From contig JAFRIU010000032.1 of NCBI GenBank assembly GCA_017432645.1, positions 1 to 60,117 of the forward strand: a stretch of DNA of 60,117 nucleotides. The letters are read 5' to 3'. This stretch comes from Bacilli bacterium. Lineage in GTDB: Bacteria > Bacillota_I > Bacilli_A > RF39 > UBA660. Below the pieces are notes generated by a model, which was given only the letters and a program-made list of their open reading frames with translations, was not told the origin of the DNA and searched no databases. Below are positions 44,559-53,822 of this stretch, one piece after another (positions within the stretch are counted from its first letter, which is position 1; every line of letters begins with the position of its first letter). Both the position numbers and the translations under genes were made by a program.

Positions 44559-45929
44559 TTAAGAGTGCTTTGCGTCAATTGTTTCATATAGAATACATTG
44601 ATTGTCTTTTAATCTTGTGTTTTCTTGTAGGCAAACGAGTCCATCTTCTTTTTCAGCTGTTTGACTTTGGTCAATGCATCTTTCATTTTCTAACATTGTA
44701 TAGCCTGTTGGGCAATATTTATTATGTCGAGTTTCTTCTTTTTCTATTTTGACGCATTGATCTTCTTCTTGCGTAAAATCCTTTGGACAAGTGTATCCTG
44801 TAATGGTTGGTTCTAGGTAAGTAAAGGTATCTGGGCATAAATCTACATAGATATCTTTTGATTTCTCATAGATTTGTCCATTTGGGCAAACCCATTGATC
44901 TCCATCATCTGGAGAGTAACATCCTCCATTTACTAATGGATCTCCGTTTAGGCATCCTCCATTGATGACTGGTGCTGGTCCAACGTAACATTTTCCTTCA
45001 ATCATTATATGATTAATCGTAAGACATCTTAGTGTTGGTTCCTGTCCAGTAGATTTATCTATACAATACATTTTATCGTTATCTATTGCACCTACAGGAC
45101 TTACATCACCTTTTCTTAATAATTCGCCTCTTTCGCAAGTATATTCTTCTTCTAAAGAAGCAGTTTCTCTATGAATGCACTGATTGTCTTCTAATAGGAA
45201 TCCCTCTCTACAAACAAGCTCATTTCCTTCTTCCGATGGGACTTCCAAATAGCATTTTTCTTCATATTCATAATATCCTGTTGGGCATATTTTTCCTGTA
45301 GAAGTAGCCGCTACTCCTATTTCTCTTGAACAAAAATGCCCTTCTAGATGATATCCTTCCTCACAATATCTACCTGTTTTTTGGGTCTCTTGCAATTCTT
45401 TTATGGATTTGTCTAATAAACTCGTTGTGGAAATTTTCTCATTTTCCTTAGTAATAGATTGAATATATGCTGCTTTGGCTGGAGTTATATGGTTCTTTTT
45501 AGCAAACTTCTCATCCTCTTTGGTAATGTTTTCTATGACGATGATTTCAGTCGCGAAATTCTTTTCTTGGAAACTTTTATTAATTACTTCATTTATTTTT
45601 TCTTTGTTTTCCTTACCTTTGAAGGAAATAAGAATTATTACTTTTCCATCTTCTATATAGTCTTTTTTAATTACTTTTTCGGCAATCGTACCAAAAACTT
45701 CTTCGATGGATTTTCCGTTTAGATCTTTATTAATTAGCTCTTTGGCATCTTCATTTAGGGCTATAATATTTCTTACTTTCTCATTCTTTCCTAGATGAAT
45801 TTCCATACTAGGGTTAATATCCAAAGTTATCGTTAAAGCTGTTCTATTATTGATTAGAATGATTGTAAGAATTCCAACTAATAGAAGGAAAACTATGATT
45901 CCTATTGAGATTAATCTTTTCTTTTCCAT
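44559..45929 (-). CDS. RsgI-like periplasmic domain with Cys-rich repeats
   Basis: 456 aa from the ATG at 45929 (AATAGGTGAGAAT before it). Four residues, then a membrane helix (5-26), then the conserved outer domain of RsgI anti-sigma factors: TITLDINPSMEIHL (34-47; the Asn-Pro at 39-40 is the autocleavage site in studied RsgI proteins) and NIIALNEDAKELI. The N-terminal cytoplasmic anti-sigma domain is missing, and no sigma-I gene is near. From about residue 185 to the end come repeated Cys pairs of the form CxxGxxxxxxxC (CEEGYHLEGHFC, CREGFLLEDNQC, CPTGYTMLENERC). So an outside sensor or adhesive protein rather than a complete anti-sigma factor. Confidence 0.8.
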   Translation of the reverse strand: MEKKRLISIGIIVFLLLVGILTIILINNRTALTITLDINPSMEIHLGKNEKVRNIIALNEDAKELINKDLNGKSIEEVFGTIAEKVIKKDYIEDGKVIILISFKGKENKEKINEVINKSFQEKNFATEIIVIENITKEDEKFAKKNHITPAKAAYIQSITKENEKISTTSLLDKSIKELQETQKTGRYCEEGYHLEGHFCSREIGVAATSTGKICPTGYYEYEEKCYLEVPSEEGNELVCREGFLLEDNQCIHRETASLEEEYTCERGELLRKGDVSPVGAIDNDKMYCIDKSTGQEPTLRCLTINHIMIEGKCYVGPAPVINGGCLNGDPLVNGGCYSPDDGDQWVCPNGQIYEKSKDIYVDLCPDTFTYLEPTITGYTCPKDFTQEEDQCVKIEKEETRHNKYCPTGYTMLENERCIDQSQTAEKEDGLVCLQENTRLKDNQCILYETIDAKHS

Positions 45930-45989
45930 ATTCTCACCTATTATTATTTTAACAGATTTTATTCTTTTTGAAATACTTTTCCAAAGAAA

Positions 45990-46011
45990 AAGTAGTGTTG
46001 ATGCACTACTT
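45990..46011 (-). terminator. Terminator of nucleotidyltransferase operon
   Basis: Stem AAGTAGTG/CACTACTT with a 6-base loop, then TTTTTC on the minus strand; the stop codon lies in the stem. Confidence 0.8.
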
Positions 46012-46650
46012 ATTTGATTCTTTTTTTGCTTCTTCATAACTCTTCATTTTTATCGTAGAAGAAGAAAATTCTTTTTTTACTCTTTCATACTTTTTTGGAT
46101 CTATTCCTGACTGATTAATAAAGTCTATGTCTTTTAAATCTTTTTCTCGGATACTTGGTACTCCGTATTTTTCAACGGCTAATTCTTTACTTGCTTTTAT
46201 AAACTCAAGAGTTACAGAAAATGTATCTACTCCATCTATTTGCACAGGAATGATAAGATCGGTTAACTCCACAAAAGGAATGGATTCTACTCCTACTATT
46301 TCTAAATTAGGACTGAAACTTTTTCTTATCAAAACATTTTCTTCAATCGTTACTGGTTCAAATTCTACGTAAACGTCATCTATGAATACCTTTAGGCCAT
46401 AGTCTCCTGAAAAGCCCAAATTTAGAGAGTCTCTTTTTGGTCGATATAATTGGTGTGCTTTTAAAAGTTTTCTTAATTCTTCCATGTAAGAAGCATCTAC
46501 TAATACGTCTATGTCAGAATGCTCTCTCTCCGATTCTTCCCCTTCTAAAATATAGGGCATAGCCCCTCCAAAGAAGTAAAGATGCTTTCCTATACCTTCT
46601 ACACTTAGAATCTTGTTGATTACGTCTTTTATTTGCTGCAATGTTGTCAT
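46006..46650 (-). CDS. Nucleotidyltransferase-fold protein
   Basis: 214 aa from the ATG at 46650 (AATGAGGCAAAT before it; the longer frame upstream runs into the previous gene). The pattern YFFGGAMPYILEG then REHSDIDVLVD (GG, then DxD) is that of minimal nucleotidyltransferases, with a third acidic residue in VYVEFEPV. Size and layout resemble aminoglycoside/lincosamide adenylyltransferase-like or uncharacterised NTases rather than 100-residue MNT antitoxins. It ends the operon with the 199-aa unknown gene, ten bases apart. Substrate unknown. Confidence 0.78.
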   Translation of the reverse strand: MTTLQQIKDVINKILSVEGIGKHLYFFGGAMPYILEGEESEREHSDIDVLVDASYMEELRKLLKAHQLYRPKRDSLNLGFSGDYGLKVFIDDVYVEFEPVTIEENVLIRKSFSPNLEIVGVESIPFVELTDLIIPVQIDGVDTFSVTLEFIKASKELAVEKYGVPSIREKDLKDIDFINQSGIDPKKYERVKKEFSSSTIKMKSYEEAKKESNK

Positions 46651-46660
46651 ATTTGCCTCA

Positions 46661-47260
46661 TTATAGAGAATAGTTATCTGTATCAGAAGTTGGTTTAACA
46701 AGAGGACAAATATTTTCCACAATATCTTGAATTCTTTGAATTGAATTCTTAACAATCCAATTACATAATGGATAAGCAACCTTTTTTACTTCATCACTTG
46801 CTTTATTGTAAGCATTTACTAGGGAAATTACCTCTTCACGATTGTCATGTTTAAAGTCTTTTTTAGCAAGGAATTCTTGGTCTTCTTGTTCCATCATGAT
46901 ATCTCCACCAAAACCTCTTTTTCTACTATTATAGATAAAGAAAGCAATACTTTGAATTTTACATAGTAAATTCTTTTCCTCTTCACTTTCTACTAGTAGG
47001 CCATTTCTTACTGCTTCAAAAGAAGCTTTACTTTCTGGTACAACAGATTGAAATTCTGTAATAGATTGATTTCTTAATTCTATCATTCTTTCTATAGAAG
47101 CATCTAATTCCTCATTTTGTCCTTCAACCTCTCTTAAAAGATTCCTTTTTAACATCTGATCCATGATTTCATACATATTGGCATTTCCAATTTTAGATTG
47201 ATTTTCCTCAATCCATCCATTGATACCATCTACATTTCTTTTTAGTTCTAAACTATTCAT
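46661..47260 (-). CDS. Uncharacterised helical protein
   Basis: 199 aa, acidic and almost entirely helical by pattern, with no signal peptide or membrane helix and no motif known to me. Notable string NSRKRGFGGDIMMEQEDQEF. AAAGAAAGGAAGTAGAAAT precedes the ATG. It lies 17 bases after the phosphoesterase gene and 10 bases before the nucleotidyltransferase gene, so a three-gene unit is likely. No HEPN Rx4-6H motif was found, so it is not an obvious toxin. Confidence 0.72.
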   Translation of the reverse strand: MNSLELKRNVDGINGWIEENQSKIGNANMYEIMDQMLKRNLLREVEGQNEELDASIERMIELRNQSITEFQSVVPESKASFEAVRNGLLVESEEEKNLLCKIQSIAFFIYNSRKRGFGGDIMMEQEDQEFLAKKDFKHDNREEVISLVNAYNKASDEVKKVAYPLCNWIVKNSIQRIQDIVENICPLVKPTSDTDNYSL

Positions 47261-47277
47261 ATTTCTACTTCCTTTCT

Positions 47278-48210
47278 TTATCTTAGTTTAGCAGTTTCTT
47301 CTGGTGTAATACAAGCAAATTTTCTAATTGGATCTCCTGGATTAGTAAGATTTAGGATCGTCGCAACCATTTTTTCACGATCAAAAGTAACTAATATTTC
47401 TTCTAGATCAAAACCTTTGTGATTTGCTTTTTCTCTTAATATGACATAGGAAGCTGTATCTGTTCTATCTTCCCTATATGCCATTCCCGCTGCTCGAATA
47501 GAATAAAAGGATGGTCTTTTTTCTCCATCATTTGGATCATATAATTTCCAATGTACATGTCCTTGGATAATCGCATCGAAGAAGTCCATTGTTTTGCCTC
47601 CAAATAGTGGATCTCTTCTTGCATCTAATACTCCCCTTATTCTTGGATCTTCCATAGAATGCCTTTCTAGTATTTCATCCATTTCCTCTTGTGATTCTTT
47701 TGTATTTGTTACCATAAACTGTTGGAAAGCATTGGGATCTAGTCTTCTTCCTGTTCTAGAAAAATCAAAGCCTCCTTGGTAAGTCCAAGTGCTATGACTA
47801 CCAAAATCCCATCTAACATCATTGGCAAAGTGACATAATCCTATATTTTGTCCACCTAGCGTTAGTTCTATAAAATGGGGATAAAGTTCTATAATTCCTC
47901 TTTCTTGTTCTCCTAACTTTCCTAATGTCCACAAACTTCTTGCCTTCTTGTCTCCATATACATAAGGAAAAGGTGCCAATCCCAATCTAACATATTCTTC
48001 TGCATTTCCCGCAATAGATATGACACCATTTTCCTCTAGTAAATTCACTACTTCGGCAGGATTTGGTCCCTCGCCAATATTATCTCCTAAAGAAAAGACT
48101 TCTGTAATTCCTCTTCTTCGAATATCTTCTAAAATTGCTTCTAATGGCTCTAAAAGACCATGCACATCGGTCAAGATGGCAACTTGTCTTCCTGTATATT
48201 TTGTTTCCAT
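47278..48210 (-). CDS. Calcineurin-like metallophosphoesterase
   Basis: 310 aa from the ATG at 48210 (AAGGAGTGAAT before it). All metal motifs are visible: DVHG near the start (AILTDVHGLLE), GDNIGEGPNP, GNAE (the usual GNHD/E is GNAE here), a His in LCHFANDV and GHVHWKLY. The central insert (about 140-215) is longer than in the small YfcE-type enzymes. It belongs to the unit with the next two genes. It could act on nucleotides, nucleic acid or phosphoproteins; the sequence does not decide. Confidence 0.87.
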   Translation of the reverse strand: METKYTGRQVAILTDVHGLLEPLEAILEDIRRRGITEVFSLGDNIGEGPNPAEVVNLLEENGVISIAGNAEEYVRLGLAPFPYVYGDKKARSLWTLGKLGEQERGIIELYPHFIELTLGGQNIGLCHFANDVRWDFGSHSTWTYQGGFDFSRTGRRLDPNAFQQFMVTNTKESQEEMDEILERHSMEDPRIRGVLDARRDPLFGGKTMDFFDAIIQGHVHWKLYDPNDGEKRPSFYSIRAAGMAYREDRTDTASYVILREKANHKGFDLEEILVTFDREKMVATILNLTNPGDPIRKFACITPEETAKLR

Positions 48211-48262
48211 ATTCACTCCTTATATGTGCTGTATTGTATCATGTTTTTTTGATTTTGTATAT

Positions 48263-49282
48263 TTATTTTTGCCCTGCGTCCTGTTCTTCTACTGCAGGGT
48301 ATGGAAGATTGATTAATTGACTGCATAAAGCTCTTGTGCTGCTTTTAAACAAATATCTTCCAAATTCTTCAAAAGGACCATTGTAATCATAAAGACACAT
48401 AAAATACTTTCTATCCAAATCGTCTAAATAATTAAATTGTAGCCCTAGTGATAAGTTTCCTCCTATATCGTATCCTATTCCCTCATATATTTGATACTTT
48501 TCTTTGGTTTTTTTCCCATTTAGAATATTCTCTTTATCAGGATTTTCCTTGTATGCTAATAAATCTATGCAGTAAATACAATCCAAATAAAACATAAACT
48601 CTTCAAACTTATATGGAAAATGATACTTCTTTTTTCTTTCTTCATATTTTTCTCTTAGTTTTTTCATTCCTATATCGTCTTGATATTGAAAGTTTATATT
48701 TATGAAGAATTCTTTATCTACACCTAATAAAATACTTAGCTTTGTTAAAATTGCATCATACATCTCATAATTATGTAATTTAGATAGGATTGTTCCCCCA
48801 GGGAGCATTCTTAATTGTTCCGATGGAATTTCTCTTTCTTCAAAATGCATTTCATGGATTTCTTCATATATTTTTTCGGCAAAATACTGCGTCTGAGCTT
48901 CCATGATGAGTCTTCCAAAATTACTTTTTTGATTGATTCCTACTTCATCATTTTCAGGATTGGTTTGGATTGCATGATGCATTTCATGATAAATGGTCAT
49001 TTCAAGCAAAGGGTCTGGAAGATCTTTTCGAATATAAATTCTCTTCTTCTTAGAATCTCTTAATCCTTTACAATCCGGTCCTAATCGTTTATAAACTTCA
49101 TCGTTTTCATCATATAGAAAGATTTTATATTCCAAAGCTTGTTTTAACCACTCATCGAAATGATCCTCTTCTAACCACTTACTATTTATCAACACATAGA
49201 AGTAGTTAACAAAGTACTCTAAATCTTCTTTAGCTACTTCTTTTTGCTTACTAATCCATTCTCTAACTTCTTCTCTTGTCAT
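48263..49282 (-). CDS. HExxH zincin-like protein of unknown family
   Basis: 339 aa without signal peptide or membrane helix. LEMTIYHEMHHAIQTNP has the zincin motif HEMHH at 99-103, and an acidic residue further on (LIMEAQTQYFAEKIYEE, about 125-142) fits a gluzincin-like third ligand. The rest is charged and helical. AAGGAATCT precedes the ATG. It precedes the phosphoesterase gene by 52 bases. A cytosolic metallopeptidase is likely; the family is not known to me. Confidence 0.72.
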   Translation of the reverse strand: MTREEVREWISKQKEVAKEDLEYFVNYFYVLINSKWLEEDHFDEWLKQALEYKIFLYDENDEVYKRLGPDCKGLRDSKKKRIYIRKDLPDPLLEMTIYHEMHHAIQTNPENDEVGINQKSNFGRLIMEAQTQYFAEKIYEEIHEMHFEEREIPSEQLRMLPGGTILSKLHNYEMYDAILTKLSILLGVDKEFFININFQYQDDIGMKKLREKYEERKKKYHFPYKFEEFMFYLDCIYCIDLLAYKENPDKENILNGKKTKEKYQIYEGIGYDIGGNLSLGLQFNYLDDLDRKYFMCLYDYNGPFEEFGRYLFKSSTRALCSQLINLPYPAVEEQDAGQK

Positions 49283-49295
49283 AGATTCCTTCCTA

Positions 49296-49553
49296 TTATA
49301 GATTTTGTAGAATTAAAACAATTACTAAAGAAATATAAATTAATAAACATAGAGAAGTTCCTACGATTCCTGTAATCATTCCAGATAGACCTAAAGTCTT
49401 ATTCTCTTTCTTATAAGATTTGATTCCTAGTATGATTGCGATTACTCCTGTTGGAATGGATATATACCAAAATAAGATTGTAACAATAGAAATAATTCCT
49501 AAGACTAAAGATACAATATGAGATATTACGCGTTCTTCTGTTTTATTTTTCAT
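49296..49553 (-). CDS. DUF4190 small membrane protein
   Basis: 85 aa with two membrane helices (about 12-40 and 53-82) and the DUF4190 pattern SLVLGIISIVTILFWYISIP then GVIAIILGIKSYKK. Function unknown for the family. Its start overlaps the end of the beta-propeller gene by 11 bases, so it is translated with it and may form a membrane unit. Confidence 0.85.
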   Translation of the reverse strand: MKNKTEERVISHIVSLVLGIISIVTILFWYISIPTGVIAIILGIKSYKKENKTLGLSGMITGIVGTSLCLLIYISLVIVLILQNL

Positions 49554-51480
49554 TTTTCTCTACTCCTTTTATTTTTAGATTACTAATTTCTTTTAAGTCC
49601 TTTAAATCATTTACTTTGATGTTATTTTCTGAGACTGTATATAAATTATCATCTATATATAGTCCTCTTAATAACTTAGAAGGATTCCATTCATAATATT
49701 TGGTGGTTGTTTTTTCATGAGTAATGGTTCCTTTTAATTGGAATCCATCTTCTAAATCTATATGATACACAAAGTATCCTTCGGATATCGCTTCTTTTTC
49801 AGGAGATTTAAAGTTCTCAACTTCTATATCATTAGATTCACTAGCTTTCACAGAAAAATCTTCTTCATAATTATTTACTGGTATAGCAAGTAAATTCTTA
49901 TTCTTTGAGAATAGTAAAGCTTTTGGATTCGTTAAAACTGCAGATACCGTTCTTCTATCTCCTATTGTTGTCTTAGCAATCTCTTTCGGAGAAAGAATAT
50001 CCGATACATCAAAAAGACACATTTTCATACCTTTTATCGTATCCCAATTACTGATTATTTTACCTTCTTCATCTCGATTAATAACTTGTTCTGTATCCAT
50101 TCCAATTCCGATTAAATGGTTTTCATCATATGGATGTAGATAGGTACTATATCCTGGTATTTCTAATTCACCCATTACTTTTGGCTTGGCAGGATTAGAT
50201 AGGTCAAATACAAATAATGGATCGGTATTTAAATAGGTTACTAAGTAAGCTCTATCTCCTATGAAACGAGAAGCATACATTCTTTCTCCTTCTCCTACTT
50301 TTTCACTTTCTCCTACTAGATGTAGTTTTTCATCTAAAACAGTAATTTTGGTCCCTTCCCCTGTCTCTAAAGCGATTCTTAATTTTCCCTCTTTTTCATC
50401 TAGAGAATATTGATTAATAATAGATCCTGTTACTTTTGTTGTTGCTTGTAAAGATACTCCGCCTTCTATTTTAAACTTATAGATTTCTGTAATATTCTCA
50501 TAGTTTTGTTCTACAGATTCGAAGAATCCAATGACTCCTTTATAACCAAATAGAGAAAGAATATTTACTTGATTTTCATACTTCGTATTTAAAAGATAGA
50601 TATTATTCTTTGATACATAAGCATTCGCAATATTAATTAAATAGGAATTTACTTTTACCTTACTCATACTGTTTAAATCTAATTCTGCAATCAAGGTTTG
50701 AATACTACTTGGATTTTTCTTTAAATATTTTATATTATTCAAACTAATCTTTTTTGTTTCTTTGTCTTCTTGATATTTTCTTTCAATCTTACCATCTTTT
50801 TTTCTTAAAAAGCCTTTGGAAAAGATATAAAGTTTTCCTTCTATACATCTACTGGTATAGTATGCTTCATATAATTCAAATTCTTTTACTAGTTTAGGAG
50901 AGGTTTTATTCGTTAAGTCATATACTTTTACTAGAGTATTTTGATGATAATATCCATCTTCTTTACCATAGAAGATTCCTATTAAATAGTTTTTGTATAA
51001 TAGTAATTCATTAGGAATAGCAGAAGGGCTACTGATTGTTGCTTCTATCTTGATATTCTCCGGATCTTTTACATTGGTGATGATGATATTTTCTTCAGAA
51101 ATAGAATAGATATAATCTCCATCCGTCTTAATAATATCTGCTTCATCTACTCCTTCTACTTGAATATTCGTTTTAGAATAGTCTTTTTCTTCCATACCAG
51201 AAGTTGTTACATAATCTACAGATTGGTAGGAATTTTCTACTAGCCAATCGGTTGTATCATATTTCCGATAAACTCTATTATCTTCTAAGAATACACTGAA
51301 TGGTAGAGTTAGCATTCTCTCTAAAAATGATATGGAATCATACTTATTAGATTCATAGAGATTTAGTAATTGCTTTTCACTCTTTATTGTTTTGATTTCT
51401 TGTCTATTTGATATGATCAAGCAAAATATGATCAAAATGATCATAAAACCTATTAGGAATATTTTATTTTTTTTCTTCAT
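49543..51480 (-). CDS. Membrane-anchored beta-propeller protein
   Basis: 645 aa of the PF09826 beta-propeller family. One N-terminal membrane helix (about 4-24), then the family block TNIQVEGVDEADIIKTDGDY, followed by repeated propeller blades (RAYLVTYLNTDPLFVFDLSN, then PAKPKVMGELEIPGYSTYLH, PYDENHLIGIGMD). Extracellular, role unknown; in archaea and Bacillota these are secreted or surface-bound. AATAGGAGGATAAA precedes the ATG. Two-gene unit with the DUF4190 protein. Confidence 0.9.
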   Translation of the reverse strand: MKKKNKIFLIGFMIILIIFCLIISNRQEIKTIKSEKQLLNLYESNKYDSISFLERMLTLPFSVFLEDNRVYRKYDTTDWLVENSYQSVDYVTTSGMEEKDYSKTNIQVEGVDEADIIKTDGDYIYSISEENIIITNVKDPENIKIEATISSPSAIPNELLLYKNYLIGIFYGKEDGYYHQNTLVKVYDLTNKTSPKLVKEFELYEAYYTSRCIEGKLYIFSKGFLRKKDGKIERKYQEDKETKKISLNNIKYLKKNPSSIQTLIAELDLNSMSKVKVNSYLINIANAYVSKNNIYLLNTKYENQVNILSLFGYKGVIGFFESVEQNYENITEIYKFKIEGGVSLQATTKVTGSIINQYSLDEKEGKLRIALETGEGTKITVLDEKLHLVGESEKVGEGERMYASRFIGDRAYLVTYLNTDPLFVFDLSNPAKPKVMGELEIPGYSTYLHPYDENHLIGIGMDTEQVINRDEEGKIISNWDTIKGMKMCLFDVSDILSPKEIAKTTIGDRRTVSAVLTNPKALLFSKNKNLLAIPVNNYEEDFSVKASESNDIEVENFKSPEKEAISEGYFVYHIDLEDGFQLKGTITHEKTTTKYYEWNPSKLLRGLYIDDNLYTVSENNIKVNDLKDLKEISNLKIKGVEKNEK

Positions 51481-51520
51481 TTTATCCTCCTATTTCCTAA
51501 AAAATTTGTTTCTCACCTGA

Positions 51521-51546
51521 AAAATTCACTGTTATTAGTGAATTTT
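51521..51546 (-). terminator. Terminator of acyl-CoA synthetase gene
   Basis: A 10-bp stem AAAATTCACT/AGTGAATTTT; the stop codon lies at the loop edge. Confidence 0.8.
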
Positions 51547-53637
51547 GATTTTTACATCTAGAGCTGAACTACCATTTTCATAGGCAAATACTGGATTAAT
51601 ATCTAGTTCATCAATTTCATCGAAATCTAATGTTAATTTAGCGATTCTTGCAATTGTATCTACAAGAGCATCTATATCACAAGGAGCTTCTCCTCGATAG
51701 CCTTTTAATAGAGTGTATGCTTTCGTAGATTCAATTTGTTTATAAATGTCTTGTTTAGTTAAATTCTTCGCTAATTTGAAGGAAGCATCTTTGATTAGAT
51801 TTACATAGATACCACCCATTCCAAATACAATCATTGGTCCAAAGCTTGCATCTCTCATCATACCAATGATAATTTCTTGGCCTTGTGGCATCATTTTTTG
51901 TACTTCTATACCGTTTGGAACAACGTCTGGATAAGCTTTCTTGGCATTTTCCATGATAAGTTCAAAAGTTTCTTGTGCTTCTTCTTTTGTTTTGATGTTT
52001 GCTTTTACTCCACCCATATCTGTTTTATGTAGAATTTTATCAGAAGCTATTTTTAAAACAACCGGGAAGCCCATCTCTTCTGCAATACTAGCAGCTTCTT
52101 CTTTTGTTGTTGCAAGAACAACAGGTGTAGAAGGGATTCCATAATAACTAGCTACTTTATACGCTTCACTACCAAGTAGAGCATCTCTTCCATCTTGTCT
52201 TACTTTTTCAAATATCTCTTCTACTTTTTGTTTATCTACATCAGATATTGATACTAATTCAGCATTCTTAGACTCTTTTAAATAAGTTGTATATTTTGAC
52301 ATTTCCTTTAATACCTCGACTGGAGTTTCTGGGAAAGTATATACAGGCATATTCGCATCCATTAACATTTCTTTTGATTTTTCAAAAGTTACTCCACCCA
52401 TATTTACAGAAAACATTGGGATTTCCTGATTTTCTTTGGCTGTTTTTATGATAGCCTCTGTAATTGGTACTGGTTGGGCAGATGCAGTTGGGCATGTCAT
52501 GACAATTACGGCATCTACTCCTGGATCATGAGCTACTTTTTCTAAGGCGATACTATATCTTTCTGGACTCGCATCTCCTAAAACATCGATTGGGTTTACT
52601 ACGTTAGCTTCTACTGGTAAGGCTTCTTTTAATTCAGAGATTGTTTCATCTGAAAGCGTGGCCATTTTTAGTCCCGCCTTTTCCACTGCATCGGCTGTTA
52701 CTACGCCTCCTCCACCAGCGTTTGTTACAACGGCTACTCTATCTCCTTTTGGAAGAGATAATTTAGAGAAAGCCAATCCTAAATCAAATAGTTCTGTCAT
52801 ACTATGTGCTCTGATAACTCCTGTTTTTTCAAAAGCTAAATCATAAGCCATATCACTACCAGCTAAAGCTCCTGTATGAGAAGATGCTGCTTTGGCTCCT
52901 GCACTACTAGATCCTGATTTTAAAATAACAATTGGTTTTTTCTTAGATGTTTCAGAAACCACTTTTAAGAATTCATCTCCATTTGAGATACTTTCTAGGT
53001 AGCATAAAATAACACTGGTATCCGGGTCATCTCCTAGATACTCAATTAAATCAATTTCTGAAATATCTGCTTTATTTCCAATACTAATCGTTTTACTGAA
53101 ACCAATTCCAACGGATACACTCCAGTCAAGAATAGCTACTAGCATAGCTCCACTTTGAGAAATGAAAGCAATGTCTCCTTGATGCGGCATTAATTGTCCG
53201 AAAGAAGCATTAATTGGAGATTTGGTATCAATGGAACCAATGACATTTGGTCCTAATATGTTCATTCCACCTTCTCTCGCAATTTCTACAAGTTCTCTTT
53301 CTAGTTCTGCTCCTTCTTTGCCAATTTCCTTAAAACCTGCTGTTAAGACAATCATATTCTTTACTTTTTTTTCTACACATTCTCTTGCAGCATCTGCTAC
53401 GGCTGCAGCAGGAATAGAAACTACGACTAAATCTATTTCTTCAGGAACCTCTAGGACAGAATGATAGTTCTTTAATCCTTCAATAACTTCTTCTTTTGGA
53501 TTTATTGGATAGATCTTTCCTTGATATCCACTATTCAATAAATTTTTAACAACAATATTTCCTACTTTTCCTGGTTTACTGGAAGCTCCAATAACCGCTA
53601 CTGATTTTGGTTTAAATAATGTTGTAATGTCTTTCAT
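51535..53637 (-). CDS. Acetyl/acyl-CoA synthetase, ADP-forming (fused alpha-beta)
   Basis: Converts acyl-CoA, ADP and Pi to acid, CoA and ATP, an energy-saving last step of fermentation. 700 aa from the ATG at 53637 (AAAGGAGAGATGAAT before it). Order: CoA-binding domain (SVAVIGASSKPGKVGNIVV), succinyl-CoA-ligase-like domain with the phosphohistidine in SSHTGALAGSD, flavodoxin-like domain, and C-terminal ATP-grasp domain (PVVLKIASDKILHKTDMGGV then MIVFGMGGIYVNLIKDASF). Alpha and beta parts are in one chain. The exact acyl substrate is unknown. A single-gene unit. Confidence 0.93.
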   Translation of the reverse strand: MKDITTLFKPKSVAVIGASSKPGKVGNIVVKNLLNSGYQGKIYPINPKEEVIEGLKNYHSVLEVPEEIDLVVVSIPAAAVADAARECVEKKVKNMIVLTAGFKEIGKEGAELERELVEIAREGGMNILGPNVIGSIDTKSPINASFGQLMPHQGDIAFISQSGAMLVAILDWSVSVGIGFSKTISIGNKADISEIDLIEYLGDDPDTSVILCYLESISNGDEFLKVVSETSKKKPIVILKSGSSSAGAKAASSHTGALAGSDMAYDLAFEKTGVIRAHSMTELFDLGLAFSKLSLPKGDRVAVVTNAGGGGVVTADAVEKAGLKMATLSDETISELKEALPVEANVVNPIDVLGDASPERYSIALEKVAHDPGVDAVIVMTCPTASAQPVPITEAIIKTAKENQEIPMFSVNMGGVTFEKSKEMLMDANMPVYTFPETPVEVLKEMSKYTTYLKESKNAELVSISDVDKQKVEEIFEKVRQDGRDALLGSEAYKVASYYGIPSTPVVLATTKEEAASIAEEMGFPVVLKIASDKILHKTDMGGVKANIKTKEEAQETFELIMENAKKAYPDVVPNGIEVQKMMPQGQEIIIGMMRDASFGPMIVFGMGGIYVNLIKDASFKLAKNLTKQDIYKQIESTKAYTLLKGYRGEAPCDIDALVDTIARIAKLTLDFDEIDELDINPVFAYENGSSALDVKIKIH

Positions 53638-53795
53638 ATTCATCTCTCCTTTATCAAAATGAATTCCATTTTCTATATTGAGTGTATCATACGAGGATAA
53701 AAATTACAATGATTGTATTAGATGAATCGTATTATTTATCTATAAATAAGAAAGATTTTTAACGTTTCTTCTTTGCATAAATGATTTTTAAGTAC

Positions 53796-53822
53796 AAAAA
53801 AAGGAATATAATATTTCTTCCT
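53796..53822 (-). terminator. Terminator of GNAT gene
   Basis: A short stem AGGAA/TTCCT with an 11-base AT-rich loop, then seven T on the minus strand. Confidence 0.5.

Noticed and set aside
46006..47260. MNT/HEPN toxin-antitoxin pair
   Set aside because: The NTase is twice the size of MNT antitoxins and the neighbour has no Rx4-6H HEPN motif.
48263..48300. CCCTGC...GCAGGG hairpin at the end of the HExxH gene as terminator
   Set aside because: No T run follows on the minus strand; it lies in coding sequence.
52658..52846. Open frames on the plus strand opposite long genes (for example within the acyl-CoA synthetase)
   Set aside because: They have no ribosome sites or family motifs and mirror the codon use of the real gene on the other strand.
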